Source: Siphonodentalium dalli
Lineage: Eukaryota > Mollusca > Scaphopoda > Gadilida > Siphonodentaliidae
Direction: 5' to 3'
Assembly: GCA_032622095.1 (NCBI GenBank)
Contig: CP136066.1
Location: forward strand, 174,779,164-174,843,163
DNA: 64,000 bases
The notes beneath the pieces were generated by a model. That model saw nothing but the letters and a program-made list of their open reading frames with translations, had not been told where the DNA came from and searched no databases. Position 1 is the stretch's first letter. Every line of letters starts with the position of its first letter. Positions 12,843 through 23,863 of this stretch are shown in pieces. A program made the translations under genes and the position numbers.

Positions 12843-13089
12843 TGAATACCAAAAACTATCAGATAAAAATCGTGAAAAATTTACAAAGTAAGCCGAGGTC
12901 GGTAACTCAGAAAAAGTGAAAATACAACGAGCGTCATTGGGCACTCATTTGAAAGCATTTGTGATGGTGAACCTCCATAACAATTTAATTTAGATCATAC
13001 AACAATCGGTGAGATATGTGCACGTAAGGAAAACAAATCCCACATTTCCAGATAAACAAGATCACTACCGGCGCCATGGTTTAAAATGT

Positions 13090-13250
13090 TTTTTATTTTT
13101 TAGAAAAGATATCGACAATTCCACCTAGAGGCCACCCCAAAGATCGATGGGAAGTTTAGTGATGATCGGTTGTGGGGTGTGGCATGTAGGGTGTGCCGAA
13201 GAATATAGTCATGCAAAGAGTGAAATCAATTTTCACACTAAGTCCCATTA
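13090..13250 (+). repeat. Dispersed repeat, same family as 4.3-5.0 kb (left part)
   Basis: The sequence with 'cacctagaggccaccccaaag', 'gtgccgaagaatatagtcatgcaaagag' matches the unit at 4,760-4,880. It is split by the MITE at 13,251-13,566 and resumes with ctctggaaaacaataatggacgaaacc, the equivalent of 4,890 onward. Confidence 0.65.
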
Positions 13251-13566
13251 AGCCCCGGTTCCATATTCCCGATTTTCTGTCCGAATTGCTCCCGAATTGC
13301 TCCCGATGATTGACAAATCGGGAGCGATTCGGCTTGGTTCCCCATATATAGTTTTTAACATTTCAAAACTGTCGGGAGCGAGTCCAGAATCGTCCCGAAT
13401 CGACCCCGATAGCACCGATATCCCCTATCATGTTCGGGGGTAAAAATTCACTGTCCCGACTCGTTCAGAACTTACTCCACGAATTTTGCAAAATTATGAT
13501 TCGTGAAACATTCGGGAACATTCGGGAACATTCGGGGTGGAAAATCGGAAATATGGAACCGGGGCT
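13251..13566. mobile_element. 316-bp MITE with TA target duplication
   Basis: Terminal inverted repeats AGCCCCGGTTCCATATTCCC (left) and its complement at the right end run for about 27 bp. The element is flanked by TA on both sides, and the same repeat at 4.87 kb preserves an uninterrupted version (…attactca…), giving an inferred empty site with a single TA. That points to a Tc1/mariner-type non-autonomous element. The interior is rich in short CGGGA/TCCCG inverted motifs. Confidence 0.75.
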
Positions 13567-13690
13567 TACTCAGCAAGCGCTGTAACTCTGGAAAACAATA
13601 ATGGACGAAACCAACTGTTTTGTAAAATATCATCACCATTGAAGTACAGCTATTCAGTACAAGTCATCTGACAACTCTATTTTGTTTTTA
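13567..13690 (+). repeat. Dispersed repeat, right part
   Basis: Continuation of the family interrupted by the MITE. It aligns with 4,885-5,010 through ctggaaaa.aataatggacgaaac and a 'gacaactctatttt' tail. Confidence 0.55.
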
Positions 13691-13980
13691 TCTCGGACGT
13701 GGGATCTATAGGGTGAGATAGAACTAAAATTAATATTTACAATTGTGCTTAATACAGACTTTTCTGTTTTCGAAAATGGTATATTACAAGATCGGTGTTT
13801 TTTATGAAGTTTCGGTCATATTTAGTTGAATGCTAAATTCTTTCAATGATGGAAGCGGCGCAGATATAGGTACATGTACTCATTTATCAATTTGATTCAC
13901 TGAAGTGTGAGCAAAAGATTTCCTTTATAGATTATTGTGAGCATGTATCTAAATTTATTGACATGTTCTTGAACATTCAG

Positions 13981-14181
13981 ACCGAGGGATCGTAACTTCA
14001 GGGACTTCAGCTGAACGTGATATCGTGGTGCGACCAGCGACAACCGATGACGTCATTGGGATATGTAAGCTGTATGACCATTGGCCAATCCATCCGACGG
14101 ATTCCTGGCAAATCAGACGCATTCTGCAAATGTTTCCAGGCTTTACATTCATCGGGATAAATGAAGAGAACGATATCGTTG
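13981..14181 (+). CDS. GNAT acyltransferase N-terminal exon (copy B, exon candidate)
   Basis: An acceptor (ttcttgaacattcag) ends at 13,980 and a donor (G|GTAGGT) begins at 14,182. The single open frame gives about 66 residues including RDIVVRPATTDDVIGICKLY and ending GFTFIGINEENDIVG, the beta1-alpha1-alpha2-beta2 segment that opens a GNAT fold. The donor is phase 1 and fits the phase-1 acceptor of the exon at 33,419, where the protein continues with AALGIPYGEHYG and the acyl-CoA-binding loop. The phase-1 acceptor implies an earlier exon with the start codon, which I did not find. The intron to 33,419 would be ~19 kb and holds the large palindrome. Confidence 0.65.
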
Positions 14182-14240
14182 GTAGGTAAATATAAGTAAA
14201 CCATGCACTTAATTGGAACACGACGAAAACTAATGTTTCA

Positions 14241-14708
14241 TTAATCCTTTACCCAACAAAACGTCCAGAAAAATAGCCCAAATGAAGCTGCAACAGCCTA
14301 AATTATCTTGGGTCTGTCTCAATAGAACCATACAAATGTGGATATCATTGGAACCGGCTCATTGACCACATTGTGATAGTTACAGTTATGCCCTGTGCCA
14401 ATGCATTCTCTTATATATGCGAGTCGACCATAGGTCGCCTCGCATATATAAGAGAATTCATTGGCCTAAAAAAAATTAATTTTTTAACACTTTTTACCAT
14501 TTTTTCTTACATTCTTTAACAATTTAAAAACAAAATCTTACATTTTTTAACAATTTTTATAATATTTTTCTACATTCTTTAACAATTTTATCATTTTAAT
14601 TTGTGTTAAGCCAATCTATTCTCTTATATATGCGAGGCGACCTATGGTCGACTCGCATATATAGGAGAATGCATTGGCACAGGACCGTTTTGTTGGGTAA
14701 AGGGTTAA
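14241..14708 (-). mobile_element. piggyBac-like MITE with twin hairpins (copy 2)
   Basis: TTAA plus a TIR with one change (TCCTTTACCC) opens the left end, and GGGTAAAGGG-TTAA closes the right. Hairpins lie at about 14,397-14,465 and 14,610-14,678. It is inverted relative to copy 1 and sits only ~60 bp past the GNAT exon, inside the putative intron. Confidence 0.85.
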
Positions 14709-16223
14709 TCCTTTGTATATTAAATATTCATTGACTGGCTGTTATCCCTTAGGAAATGTTCAGATTATAAGTTCAACAAACGACCTTCAACAAACAATTC
14801 CAACCAACGAATAAGATTCCTTTAGTATCCCCCTAAATCTATAGAGAAAGCTCAAGGAAGATATCAATCATATGTAAGTGAACTCTGGGAGGTGTAAATG
14901 TATGCTGGGTGGAGTTTTTCAGTTCATATTCACTGTACCGTAATATAAATGTACACTTGAGCCCTACATATAGTATAACAGTGAATCATGAATCCTTTTC
15001 AAGCATTTTTAATATGGGTTTTTACACTCCGGTGTAAATAAGTATGCGAAAGTGAAAATCATTTCCGCAGCTCTGAAAAAAATCCTTATCTCCAGCATCC
15101 ATGCAGACAATGAAGTCATACAATGAAAACATCAGGGACGTTGCCAAGACATAAAAAGTATCCACCCATAATATATAAGACCAATGTACTCATTTAGTAT
15201 CTTATAAGGAACTAAGGGAGAAATGTGGTCTTAGGCATTTTCGCTTTTTTAAGTGCACGATTGTGATTCAATGTAATTTAGTTGAAATTAGCAGAGTAAC
15301 CCGGCGTTCCCCGTGTTAAACTGACGTGGAAACCTATGTTGTGGACATTTCGTGGCAATAAAGAATACACTTGATTTACTTTAAACATGTTTTATTCGTA
15401 TATAAATATACAAAAGGGATCGGGGCACAATTTATTTCAACTTAGGCAGCCCCTCTCCCCTACAAAATTGACAATACATTGTTATAAAAGGCGATAACAG
15501 AAACGTTTGTACATGGTGAGAAAACAATGTGAGTTTGATTTATGTCGAATAACATCTTTCAGCGTATGTGTCTATAGATTACCAATTAGGACGGGCATAA
15601 CACTATGCATATCTATATCTATTGGGATATTTAAGGAATTTAAGATGTGAAATATATATTTCAAGGCTATGTATGTATAAAACATTTGACTGTAAGGTTA
15701 ATCTGAATTGGTACAGTAGAGAATTTGGCGATTGGCCCGATGACGCCCGTGACAGTCACGCTGGAATAAATTATCGATGTATATGCAAATGGTGGGTGTG
15801 GCGATCCGAATGGGGGAGGGGTGTCTAGCAATGTTTGTGTTTGGTGTATGTTGAGCGATTTATGGTTGACATTGCATTGTGGCTATTTAATGTCAGCGCA
15901 GCCAGACAGTCACGAATCGAAGCGTTTGTCGCAGCAATATACTGTTGCACTATTTGGAAAAACCTTATACATGTATTCTCCGGAATTGAGATGTACCATA
16001 TCCTGAACAAAAACTGATCAATGTCGATTATAATGAAGCGTTCGCGGTTTAATTTATCGTCAAGTCCCCACCGTTCATTTTGATATAAAGGGCACATAAC
16101 ATGAAACGGTATGCATCTTCCAAAGGGTTCTCACAACTGCAGCAGGACTTTAGGCCATGTAGTTTTGATACATATCAGTGCGAAGTTCACTGCATCCGTT
16201 TCGAATGGGGAATGTATCATATT
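14709..16223. other. Intronic/intergenic, no gene recognised
   Basis: The 14,740-14,800 segment carries the 'gttatccc..aggaaatgttcag' motif in reverse, related to the 68-bp repeat at 48.5-49.1 kb. The rest is unremarkable AT-rich DNA. Confidence 0.4.
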
Positions 16224-16415
16224 TTATAATCTGAGACCTGAATAGAAGTGGGGACTCACGGGGTTTGGGGGTTGGTATTTGAGTCGTAAATTGAATTTGA
16301 AGTCAGACAAAGGGACAACGTCGGTCATCTCAGTTGGGATTTTGTTCCAATCAGCTATCGCCGAGGACAGAAAAGTCTTTTTGTAGTGCTCAGTGTGGCA
16401 TCGGTAAGAATAGAA
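16224..16415 (-). pseudogene. Non-LTR retrotransposon ORF2, C-terminal end
   Basis: The minus strand reads HTEHYKKTFLSSAIADWNKI followed by PTEMTDVVPLSDFKFNLRL and then a stop after SPHFYSGLRL. The 'yy..tFl..ai.dWN.lp......sl..Fk..L' signature is the extreme C terminus of reverse transcriptase polyproteins of CR1/jockey-type LINEs. The upstream RT part of the same family lies at 18.43-18.65 kb, separated by a ~2-kb insertion. Confidence 0.7.
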
Positions 16416-16439
16416 TTTCCCCGGGCGTCTGGAATTATA

Positions 16440-18315
16440 ACTTGAGACCTGGGGCCTATACTATAGAATTACAATTGCCGTGTTTCTCCACGTGGACAGC
16501 GTTAGTCGGTAATTTCCAGTTATATAATGTTCTGGGAGAGCCATTCTGTAACTGGGATTCATTTCAGCAGCAAGCTGCTCGGTTTTTGTGGTGTTTGGAG
16601 TGACCCAACGCTGCATCTTTTTGTTATTCTATAGTACTCGAATTGTCTTACTTGGGGGGGGGGGGGGGGGGGGAAACAAGAACTTGCTTGACGGGTTGAT
16701 AAATTACCAACTTAGGGAGTTCCATAGTACAGACATAACACAAATCGGGTAGAACACGGTGTTAACATTACAAGTATACGAGGCTGAATTAGTGGTTGTC
16801 ACCGCAATGAAACGCGTGCGAATGTCGATATGTCGGATTATCGCTTTGTGTATTGCGCACTCATGCATTAACCCTTTCTCGACGTGCGAAGTTTCACCGG
16901 GTCAATAAAATCGTAATCATATTGGGATGATGGGTTCAAATTACACATGGGCGTAGATAGATATATTTTGAGATGGGGTTCATAAATATAGACAAATTGG
17001 CTTTGATAAATAAGGGTTTGCACATAAATTATGTTGTGACGGGGGGGGGGATTCTCATCAAAATACTCAACAATTGGGAATGTCACGCAGGGACGTTCAA
17101 TGGGTGTTGGCGCATCACAATAATCTTCGTCCCAAAGTTAGTGATGATTGATTTATGGGGTAAATGGCAATTAGTTCAGAAGTTTCGATCGGTTGGAATT
17201 GTTGGTTTGGGGATTTCTAACAGTTGGAAATCTCTAGTAACCATTGCAGAATTTCAACCGAATGGGGTGCAAATATAGTTTTCTGGTTCAGGGAGGTGGT
17301 GTACTCGGGCAGCGGAGACCTTATACGTGAATGTTACCGCGATTCCATGGTAGAAAATGGCACTGAATTTTAAAATTAAGACTGGAGAATAGGTTATAAT
17401 CATTACAATGACTAAATTTTCCAGCTAATGTAACTGCAAATTATAATTTATACCACTAGTATGATGTTTTCCTACATTCAGTGTAATTTTGGTTGTTAAA
17501 TCTAAGTTTCTACTTAAACAAAAAGTTACACCGACCCTTTGGAAAATATACTTGAAATATATATTTTCACCCTTTTAACTTGGAAATATTTTTTATCAGT
17601 CTATTATCTCCGGCAATTCAGTTTGTTTTCAATTACATTGTACATGTATCGAAATCGTACGTATACGACAACCAGTTAAAATTTCCTTGCTCAATCTGAC
17701 ACTATAATCACCATGTGTAGGTTTTTCTGTCGATGGGGTTTATTTGTGATCACTCTATCCGTCTCTATCCCTTTGTGTTCGTACATACATCGTTAAATAT
17801 ATTTGACCATGAACCATGTAAATACAAGGAAAGTCATGAAAAGCTATATATTGTCTTCTATGATGTTGGTCTAAAACATCTATCTCTTATAAAGAGCGTT
17901 TTCGCTTACGATATTTTGTGTTCAGCGTAAAATGTTGTGATCGTTTGTGTATTTTCGCGATGCTTGTGCCATTGGGATTATGGTGCACGCAAGTAGTTTT
18001 CGTGTTCCCCATTGCCTATCATAACATTGACTTCATACATCCACTAAACCACTCGCCAAATGACTCAAATATATATAGGCATTACTATATCCATTTATGT
18101 ATAATATTAGAATAAGTTCCCTTTACCCATTAACAAGCGTTCGCCTCCACGCGTAGAAAACGAAGATCCATAGTACTGGATTTTGTCTGTTCTTGTAAAT
18201 GACGGGGAGTCGCACACACTTGTAAATTATTGTATCCATAGTATTCGACAGTTTGTCCACGTGGAGAAACACGGCAATTGTAATTCTATAGTATAGGCCC
18301 CTGGCTAGCTCTGGG
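16440..18315. mobile_element. ~1.87-kb insertion with inverted ends, splitting a LINE
   Basis: A ~48-bp segment at 16,453-16,501 (ggggcctatactatagaatt onward) is repeated in inverse orientation at 18,255-18,302 without visible mismatch. The pair sits between two pieces of one LINE reading frame, so it probably marks the termini of an inserted foldback or DNA transposon. No transposase is seen inside. The interior holds a 20-nt poly-G run (16,654-16,673), a G10 run near 17,041 and AT-rich DNA. The exact ends and target duplication are uncertain. Confidence 0.45.
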
Positions 18316-18429
18316 TGGGAGGATGTTAGATAAGTAATTGGGCGATCCATTGTTTACTATTATGTAAATTACTTCAAGCTTGTGGAATTGGCGCCGCGTT
18401 TCTAAAGAAAGCCAAACCTACCTCCTGCA

Positions 18430-18660
18430 GGACAAAAAAAAATTAGAAACCGAGCCTGTCAGTCCAGAGACTATAAGGCCAGCATCTGCATGGAGGCGGT
18501 TGAGCTTGTCTAATAGGTAACGCGGTGCGCAGTCCAATACAACATCAGAATAATCTAATAGTGGTAATATAAACGTTTTGTATATCTTTTCGAGCGTTTT
18601 TCTATCCAGTTAATATTTAAATTGCCTCCACTGGGCCAGACGAGAGGCGATTCTCTTCAC
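18430..18660 (-). pseudogene. Non-LTR retrotransposon RT fragment (after the YADD region)
   Basis: The minus strand reads RIASRLAQWRQFKY, a TAA stop, then TLEKIYKTFILPLLDYSDVV and APRYLLDKLNRLHADAGLIV. This is the 'iyks.iLPhldYcd.vw....l..Lq.lq..a.rii.g' block of CR1/jockey-type reverse transcriptases. One in-frame stop shows it is dead. A shifted frame continues upstream to about 18,800 with LGCSFGYTIYDNNTLI, the preceding strand-loop of the same RT. Confidence 0.7.
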
Positions 18661-18984
18661 TGTATATTTTGTTGTAGTTCAAGACCAAGGTGTTTATGAT
18701 TCCACAAAGCCGATAGGTTTTGGTATTGATACACTTGATCAAAGTGTTATTATCATAAATTGTATACCCGAACGAGCATCCCAAAACGTCATTCCGATCC
18801 ATGGATATAAGCAGTGACTCACATTGTCGGAATGATTGCCATTTGTTTATCGCGATTAAGGACTATAGATATTCAAATTATAGAACAGGAAATATTAGCA
18901 CGCTTTGGAAACTGGCAACACAATGTTATTTACTGCATAAAGTAACTTCTCAAAGAATTGAACAGTAAAATGTATTGTTATCCT

Positions 18985-19112
18985 TCATCCTCTTCTGATT
19001 GGCTGAGGGTGTGTCACATGGCGGGCCGTAAATCACCTTGTTATCCTTCAACCCATTTTCCTCTCTTCTGATTGGCTGAGAGTGCGTCACATGGCGGGCG
19101 ATAAATCACCAT
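18985..19112 (+). repeat. Tandem pair of ~75-bp units carrying CCAAT boxes
   Basis: Two successive copies share ttgttatccttca, cttctgattggctgag, gtcacatggcgggc and aaatcacc. CTGATTGGCTGAG contains ATTGG, the complement of a CCAAT (NF-Y) box, so each unit carries one. No gene start is visible beside it. Confidence 0.6.
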
Positions 19113-19992
19113 ATTACCCTCGAGGGTAACATTGTCTCAGTTATTGACCGGTCAGCTGTTACCAGTAAACATAGAACTACGAAGAACTCACCGCGCAGAG
19201 ATTCTCTGAAAGCTCTCTGATAATTTTGAAAAACACTGTTTTTATAAACCCCACTGTTTCATAACAACCGCGAAATGTGGTGTTTGCTAATTTGCATAAT
19301 TGTGTGTTTTTTTATTTGCAATTTGAGCACGCTATGTATAAATGGTGTTATCACAGACACATATCTGTTATAAGGTGTAATATTCATATTGGACCTTTTT
19401 ATATCAATAATAAAGACCGTGGGACAAATATATAAACCTTATTATGTAGTTGGTATGCTGCAGACAATTGCACATACGATGTACATACGTTACAACTACG
19501 TTTATATACTAGATCAAATAGCCACTCTTTGCTGTTTATCAATTGATTATTTCTTTTCTTCAATACATTCATCAGACTTCAGAGAATACCCGTATATTGC
19601 GTAACGATCTGTGACAGATGTCAATTTCTTTTTGCACTACCACAACGTGTTAGTTCCACATTATAGCATTCTGGAAATTAACACGTCTGTCGGCGTCTTC
19701 ACGCTCATTTGAAACGAAACCGAACATTTCGCTGCATGGCTACTCAACTTCGAAATTGCTTTACTCCTCTTTCCGTGAACCGATTTCCACAATGCAACCA
19801 GCAAACTGACCGGAGAATATCTGCGCAAATGACGGGTATGTTAATTGATCCAGATTATGAATGTTTTATTTTCTAAATAGCGATGATTCCAACATAAAAT
19901 TAACTTTTCGAACTGGATTAAAGAATATATGCGCACATTTATGCCTGCTATTAAGGAGGTTCGTGTGTACTCCATTGTCAGATAACAAAACA
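19113..19992. other. Intergenic, no gene recognised
   Basis: AT-rich with short ORFs only. I see no feature. Confidence 0.4.
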
Positions 19993-20139
19993 GTTATCAC
20001 CCTTGTTTTCGTGAGACACGGGGATTTGTCGCCGCTCTCGACCTGGAATGTCACCCTCGGGCCTGGTGGCCCTCGGGTGACATTCCAGGTCTCGAGCGGG
20101 CGACAAATCCCCGTGTCTCACTCAATCGCGGGCGATAAC
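19993..20139. repeat. ~147-bp near-perfect foldback
   Basis: Ends are GTTATC and GATAAC. The arms (through gagacacggggatttgtcgc and cctggaatgtcaccctcggg) pair almost completely around a 4-bp TGGT loop near 20,067-20,070. Only the outermost ~25 bp carries several mismatches. No coding content; a recently mobile MITE is the simplest reading. Confidence 0.8.
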
Positions 20140-21828
20140 TGTATATTATTGCACCACACTTAGTTCGTAATAATTGTAGATTTACTGGTAGTACATGTAT
20201 TGACAAACAATTCCTCTGAAGAAAAACAAATTGTTCACCATAGCACATGTTTATCTCAGATGTAGGCAAATTGGAATTGGAGCCTGCTAATTTGGGCAGA
20301 ACGTTTCAGTTTTCTTCTGAAAAAATATCTAAATTGTTATTATTTAGCCAAAAAGGGACATATCAGTGATGGTTCTTTCAAATTCGAGTATCTATATATA
20401 GTCCTTAATTCATCTTGCGAGTAAAGAAGTATTTATTTACAACTGTCCTTACTTCAGACATTATTTTTGTTTAATTGTACAATCGACGTGGTTGCCACGA
20501 CTAAATCCTAACTCAGAGGGTGCCACTTTGGCATCTTCAAACATAACCAGTAGATTCAGCGTATCATGTTAATGACTAATCTAAACTTATAGGACATTTC
20601 ATAATCAAGCCGGTTTGGTCAATTCTGTTGTCCATAGCTCTCCATTCCCAATGTCATTCAGGGACGGGAACTTACGTCACATAATGTTTGAAAATGGCAG
20701 AAAGATGTCTCACGGCGAAGTGAGAGCTGGCAGTTTTCTTCATATATAAACAGATTACTCAACCGAAAAAGATAGCAAATGAGATATGTATCAGTTTTGT
20801 TCTAGGTCACTATGAATGTGTGATTCTCGTCCCAATATAAATGTGACTGTTGAGAAGATTTAAGTGTTAAAGTGACTTAAAGGTACGGTTGGCCTTGGCG
20901 GTGGGTATCATGTGAAAATATTTCCACCCGTCAAAAACCGCCACAAACAGAAAGAACAACAAAATGTAGACAGACTTTGTCCGTATACAAATAAGAAATA
21001 TCGCATAAACAGTATGTTATTGTCATATTTTTGACCATTGTTATGTAAACAAAGGCATAAAAAGTTACTTTTCTGGTGTTTGTTTATATTATGATGGTAA
21101 ACAAACAGAGCGTTATTTGTGGGTGAATTCCTGATATGGAACGAATAAAGAGCGTTTATGCCATTTGTGTGTGACTAGCCAGCAGCATTGTGCTGTCTTC
21201 TGTAACACAATCAGGCTCTTGCTTAGGTAAAATATAGTAAATCTTTATGATAACATGCTGTCTACGCGGTGGTCATGGTATATATGAACGAAACTGTATG
21301 CGTTTTAATGTTTTTCTGTTTACGGTGATTGGAACAAATATGAATATTTTCGACAACTAAGGCCTCACGTGCCTTTAATTCGGTCACCACGTTTCGAGGT
21401 TGTGACTGTTGGACGCCAAATCTGTTTATAAAACAAGATACACATATCATTAAAACAGATCCATCTGAAAGGATCTATCGGTGACTACAACGCAAGTCAA
21501 TCCCAATGATTTACGTCTTGAAAGTTCGGGTTGTCGCCTTAGAATACACACAAGAGTCGGACAAAAAAATGTCATCGATTTTATTGCTCTTCTCATATTT
21601 TTTTCTGCCCCTGACACCAAAAAGTATCACTTTAGAAAATTTTAAGCTGCACTAGTATTATCTTCCTCGTAAATAAGTGTCCACTGTTTGAATCCATCTA
21701 GATGCCTCCCCCCGTTAAGTTTTACGCTGTACACTGAATGCAAAGTAATACATGTGAAATACGCCTTCAGCAGTTAAACCCGTGTACCTACACTTTTGTA
21801 GGTGCTCGAGTACACACATGTATATAAG
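20140..21828. other. Intronic/intergenic, no gene recognised
   Basis: AT-rich non-coding DNA leading up to the palindrome. Nothing is supported apart from short chance ORFs. Confidence 0.4.
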
Positions 21829-21861
21829 TATATAAGAAGAATAGATGCCTCGTTCGCCTCA

Positions 21862-21917
21862 CATCTAAAAATAGAATCTTTGGGGTCTAAAATTGGTTGT
21901 ACTAAAATATTCCCAAA
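21862..21917 (+). repeat. Direct repeat A, left arm outer copy
   Basis: A ~56-bp block beginning CATCTAAAAATAGAATCTTT and ending in actaaaatattcccaaaa. The same block in the same orientation is at 26,355-26,410, so each arm is bracketed by it. A (CAAAA)n-like low-complexity stretch follows both copies. Confidence 0.85.
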
Positions 21918-22804
21918 ATATCAAAACCCCAAAAAAAATTTCAAAACTTCCAAAAATTATTTTTTCCAAAAAATTTCAAAATCCCAAAACTTCCAAAAAA
22001 TTTAAAAACCCCAAAATTTCAAAAGAAAAAATTTCAAAACCCTCAAAATTATTTCTCTAAAAAAAAAAAGTGTAAATAAAAAATTTATAACGAGTTTTCG
22101 GTTTCTGAGAATCTCGATATTAAAAAATGTCGAATGTTAAATTATTTGCGCGTAATATCTTTCGTTATTTTTTTTGTTCAAATATTTTTCATGAAATTAT
22201 TAATCGATGTTTAGAAATAGCTTTATTGGACATTGTGACCATCGGTATGAATGCATACATTCCAGTGTTTTATCGGACGCAGTTCATATAATTGTCATAC
22301 CTGAAAATAGACACCATTACTTTTACATAAATAATAAAGAGCGTTTATTCTTTACACTCTCTATCCCATATGACAGGTGTGTATTATCGTGAATTATTGG
22401 AAGTATTGAGATGTACTATGTTGAATCACTAACGGTCGAAAATTGTAATGTGAAATTACAACCCCCAGAATGAATTGTCATATTCGATGGAACATATTAT
22501 GTACACGCAATCACACACGCGACATTGGTGGTAACAATGTGTCTTTCACACCTTTGCTTTACCAAATGAATTATATTATTTCCCCGTTCACAGTTATATG
22601 CTATTCAGAAAACATATCGATTTAATGTCTGAACAAACGGGTTAGTATCAATTAAGGTTGATAAACTGTGTCATTCACACGATAATTAGTTATCCAAAAC
22701 ATGCATACGACCAGGTCACTCAATAATAGAAATTGATTCGGTGTCATTGTTATAACAACATTACGTAATAACCACTTATCGCCCCACATTCATACTTACG
22801 CTTT

Positions 22805-23295
22805 GGACATTTTATCAGTTTATCACGTGATCACTAAATGTGGCAATCGGGTATCCTCCGATGCCTGCAATATATTATTTATAATAATTGGACTCATTGA
22901 TCTCACGTGAATAATACTCTTAGTTGTTCCAATAAAATAGTTATCAAATTCGATCACCAATAGATTTGACTGTGGAATGTAATGACCTATAACTTATTTA
23001 TCGATCTAAAGGGACACTCATTATGAATGAATGTTAACAATACAAGCGCACGAATGAAGAGCGTTAAACATATACGAAATTACTACACGAATGAATTGAA
23101 CCTTGAAATTTATATTTCACATCTTACCAACAACAGCTACAGACATAATCATAGTATTATACTGTCTTGCATGTACACACGCTATGACATCATTAAAGGT
23201 GGACAATCCACTCACGGTGTGACAACAGATACGGACATAGGCATAGTGTTATACAGTCTTCTATGTACCCACGCTATGACACCATTAACGTACAT
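22805..23295 (+). repeat. Internal arm repeat R1 (left arm, outer copy)
   Basis: About 490 bp recurs in pieces at 24,178-24,392, 24,548-24,720 and 24,777-25,060, and mirrored in the right arm. Anchors are ttggacattttatcagttta, aaagggacactcattatgaa and cacgctatgacatcattaaa. A frame of 85-92 codons (MNVNNTSARMKSV...) stays open in two of the copies with about six substitutions. It consists partly of a ~45-bp sub-repeat, so I treat it as repeat and not as a gene. Confidence 0.7.
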
Positions 23296-23330
23296 TGGAT
23301 GTTAGGTCTATGACTCTTGAGTATGCACCA

Positions 23331-23863
23331 ATCAATGAGCAAATGAGCAAAAAAATGAGCAAATGATCAAAAAAATGAGCAAATGAGCAAGTAAATGAGC
23401 AAATGAGCAAGAAAATGAGCAAATGAGCAAGTAAATGAGCAAATGAGCAAGAAAATGAGCAAATGAGCAAGAAAATGAGCAATAAAAATGAACAAATGAG
23501 CAAAAAAAATGAGCAAATGAGCAAGAAAATGAGCAATTGAGCAAGAAAATGAGCAAATGAGCAAGAAAATGAGCAAATGAGCAAGAAAATGAGCAAATGA
23601 GCAAATGAGCAAGAAAAATGAGCAAAAAAATGAGCAAAAAAATGAGCAAATGAGCAAGAAAATGAGTAAATGAGCCAGAAAATGAGCAAATGAGCAATAA
23701 AAATGAGCAAATGAGCAAAAAAAATGAGCAAATGAGCAAATGAGCAAATGAGCAAAAAAAATGAGCAAATGAGCAAAAAAATGAGCAAATGAGCAATAAA
23801 AATGAGCAAATGAGCAAAAAAAATGAGCAAATGAGCAAAAAAATGAGCAAATGAGCAAAAAAA
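23331..23863 (-). repeat. GCTCATTT minisatellite, left arm
   Basis: Variable ~20-25-bp units made of TTTGCTCATTT plus a run of T, TTC or TTA. The long ORFs (over 160 codons in three frames) are a product of the repeat. The mirrored block is at 29,217-29,756, and this is where the arms differ in length (net 13 bp). Confidence 0.9.

Noticed and set aside
12294-12919. Overlapping ORFs of 115-143 codons
   Set aside because: Produced by the 36-bp minisatellite, whose length is a multiple of three.
23027-23305. Conserved 85-92-codon ORF beginning MNVNNTSARMKSV
   Set aside because: Made partly of a ~45-bp DNA sub-repeat, and conserved equally outside the frame; I treat it as part of repeat R1.
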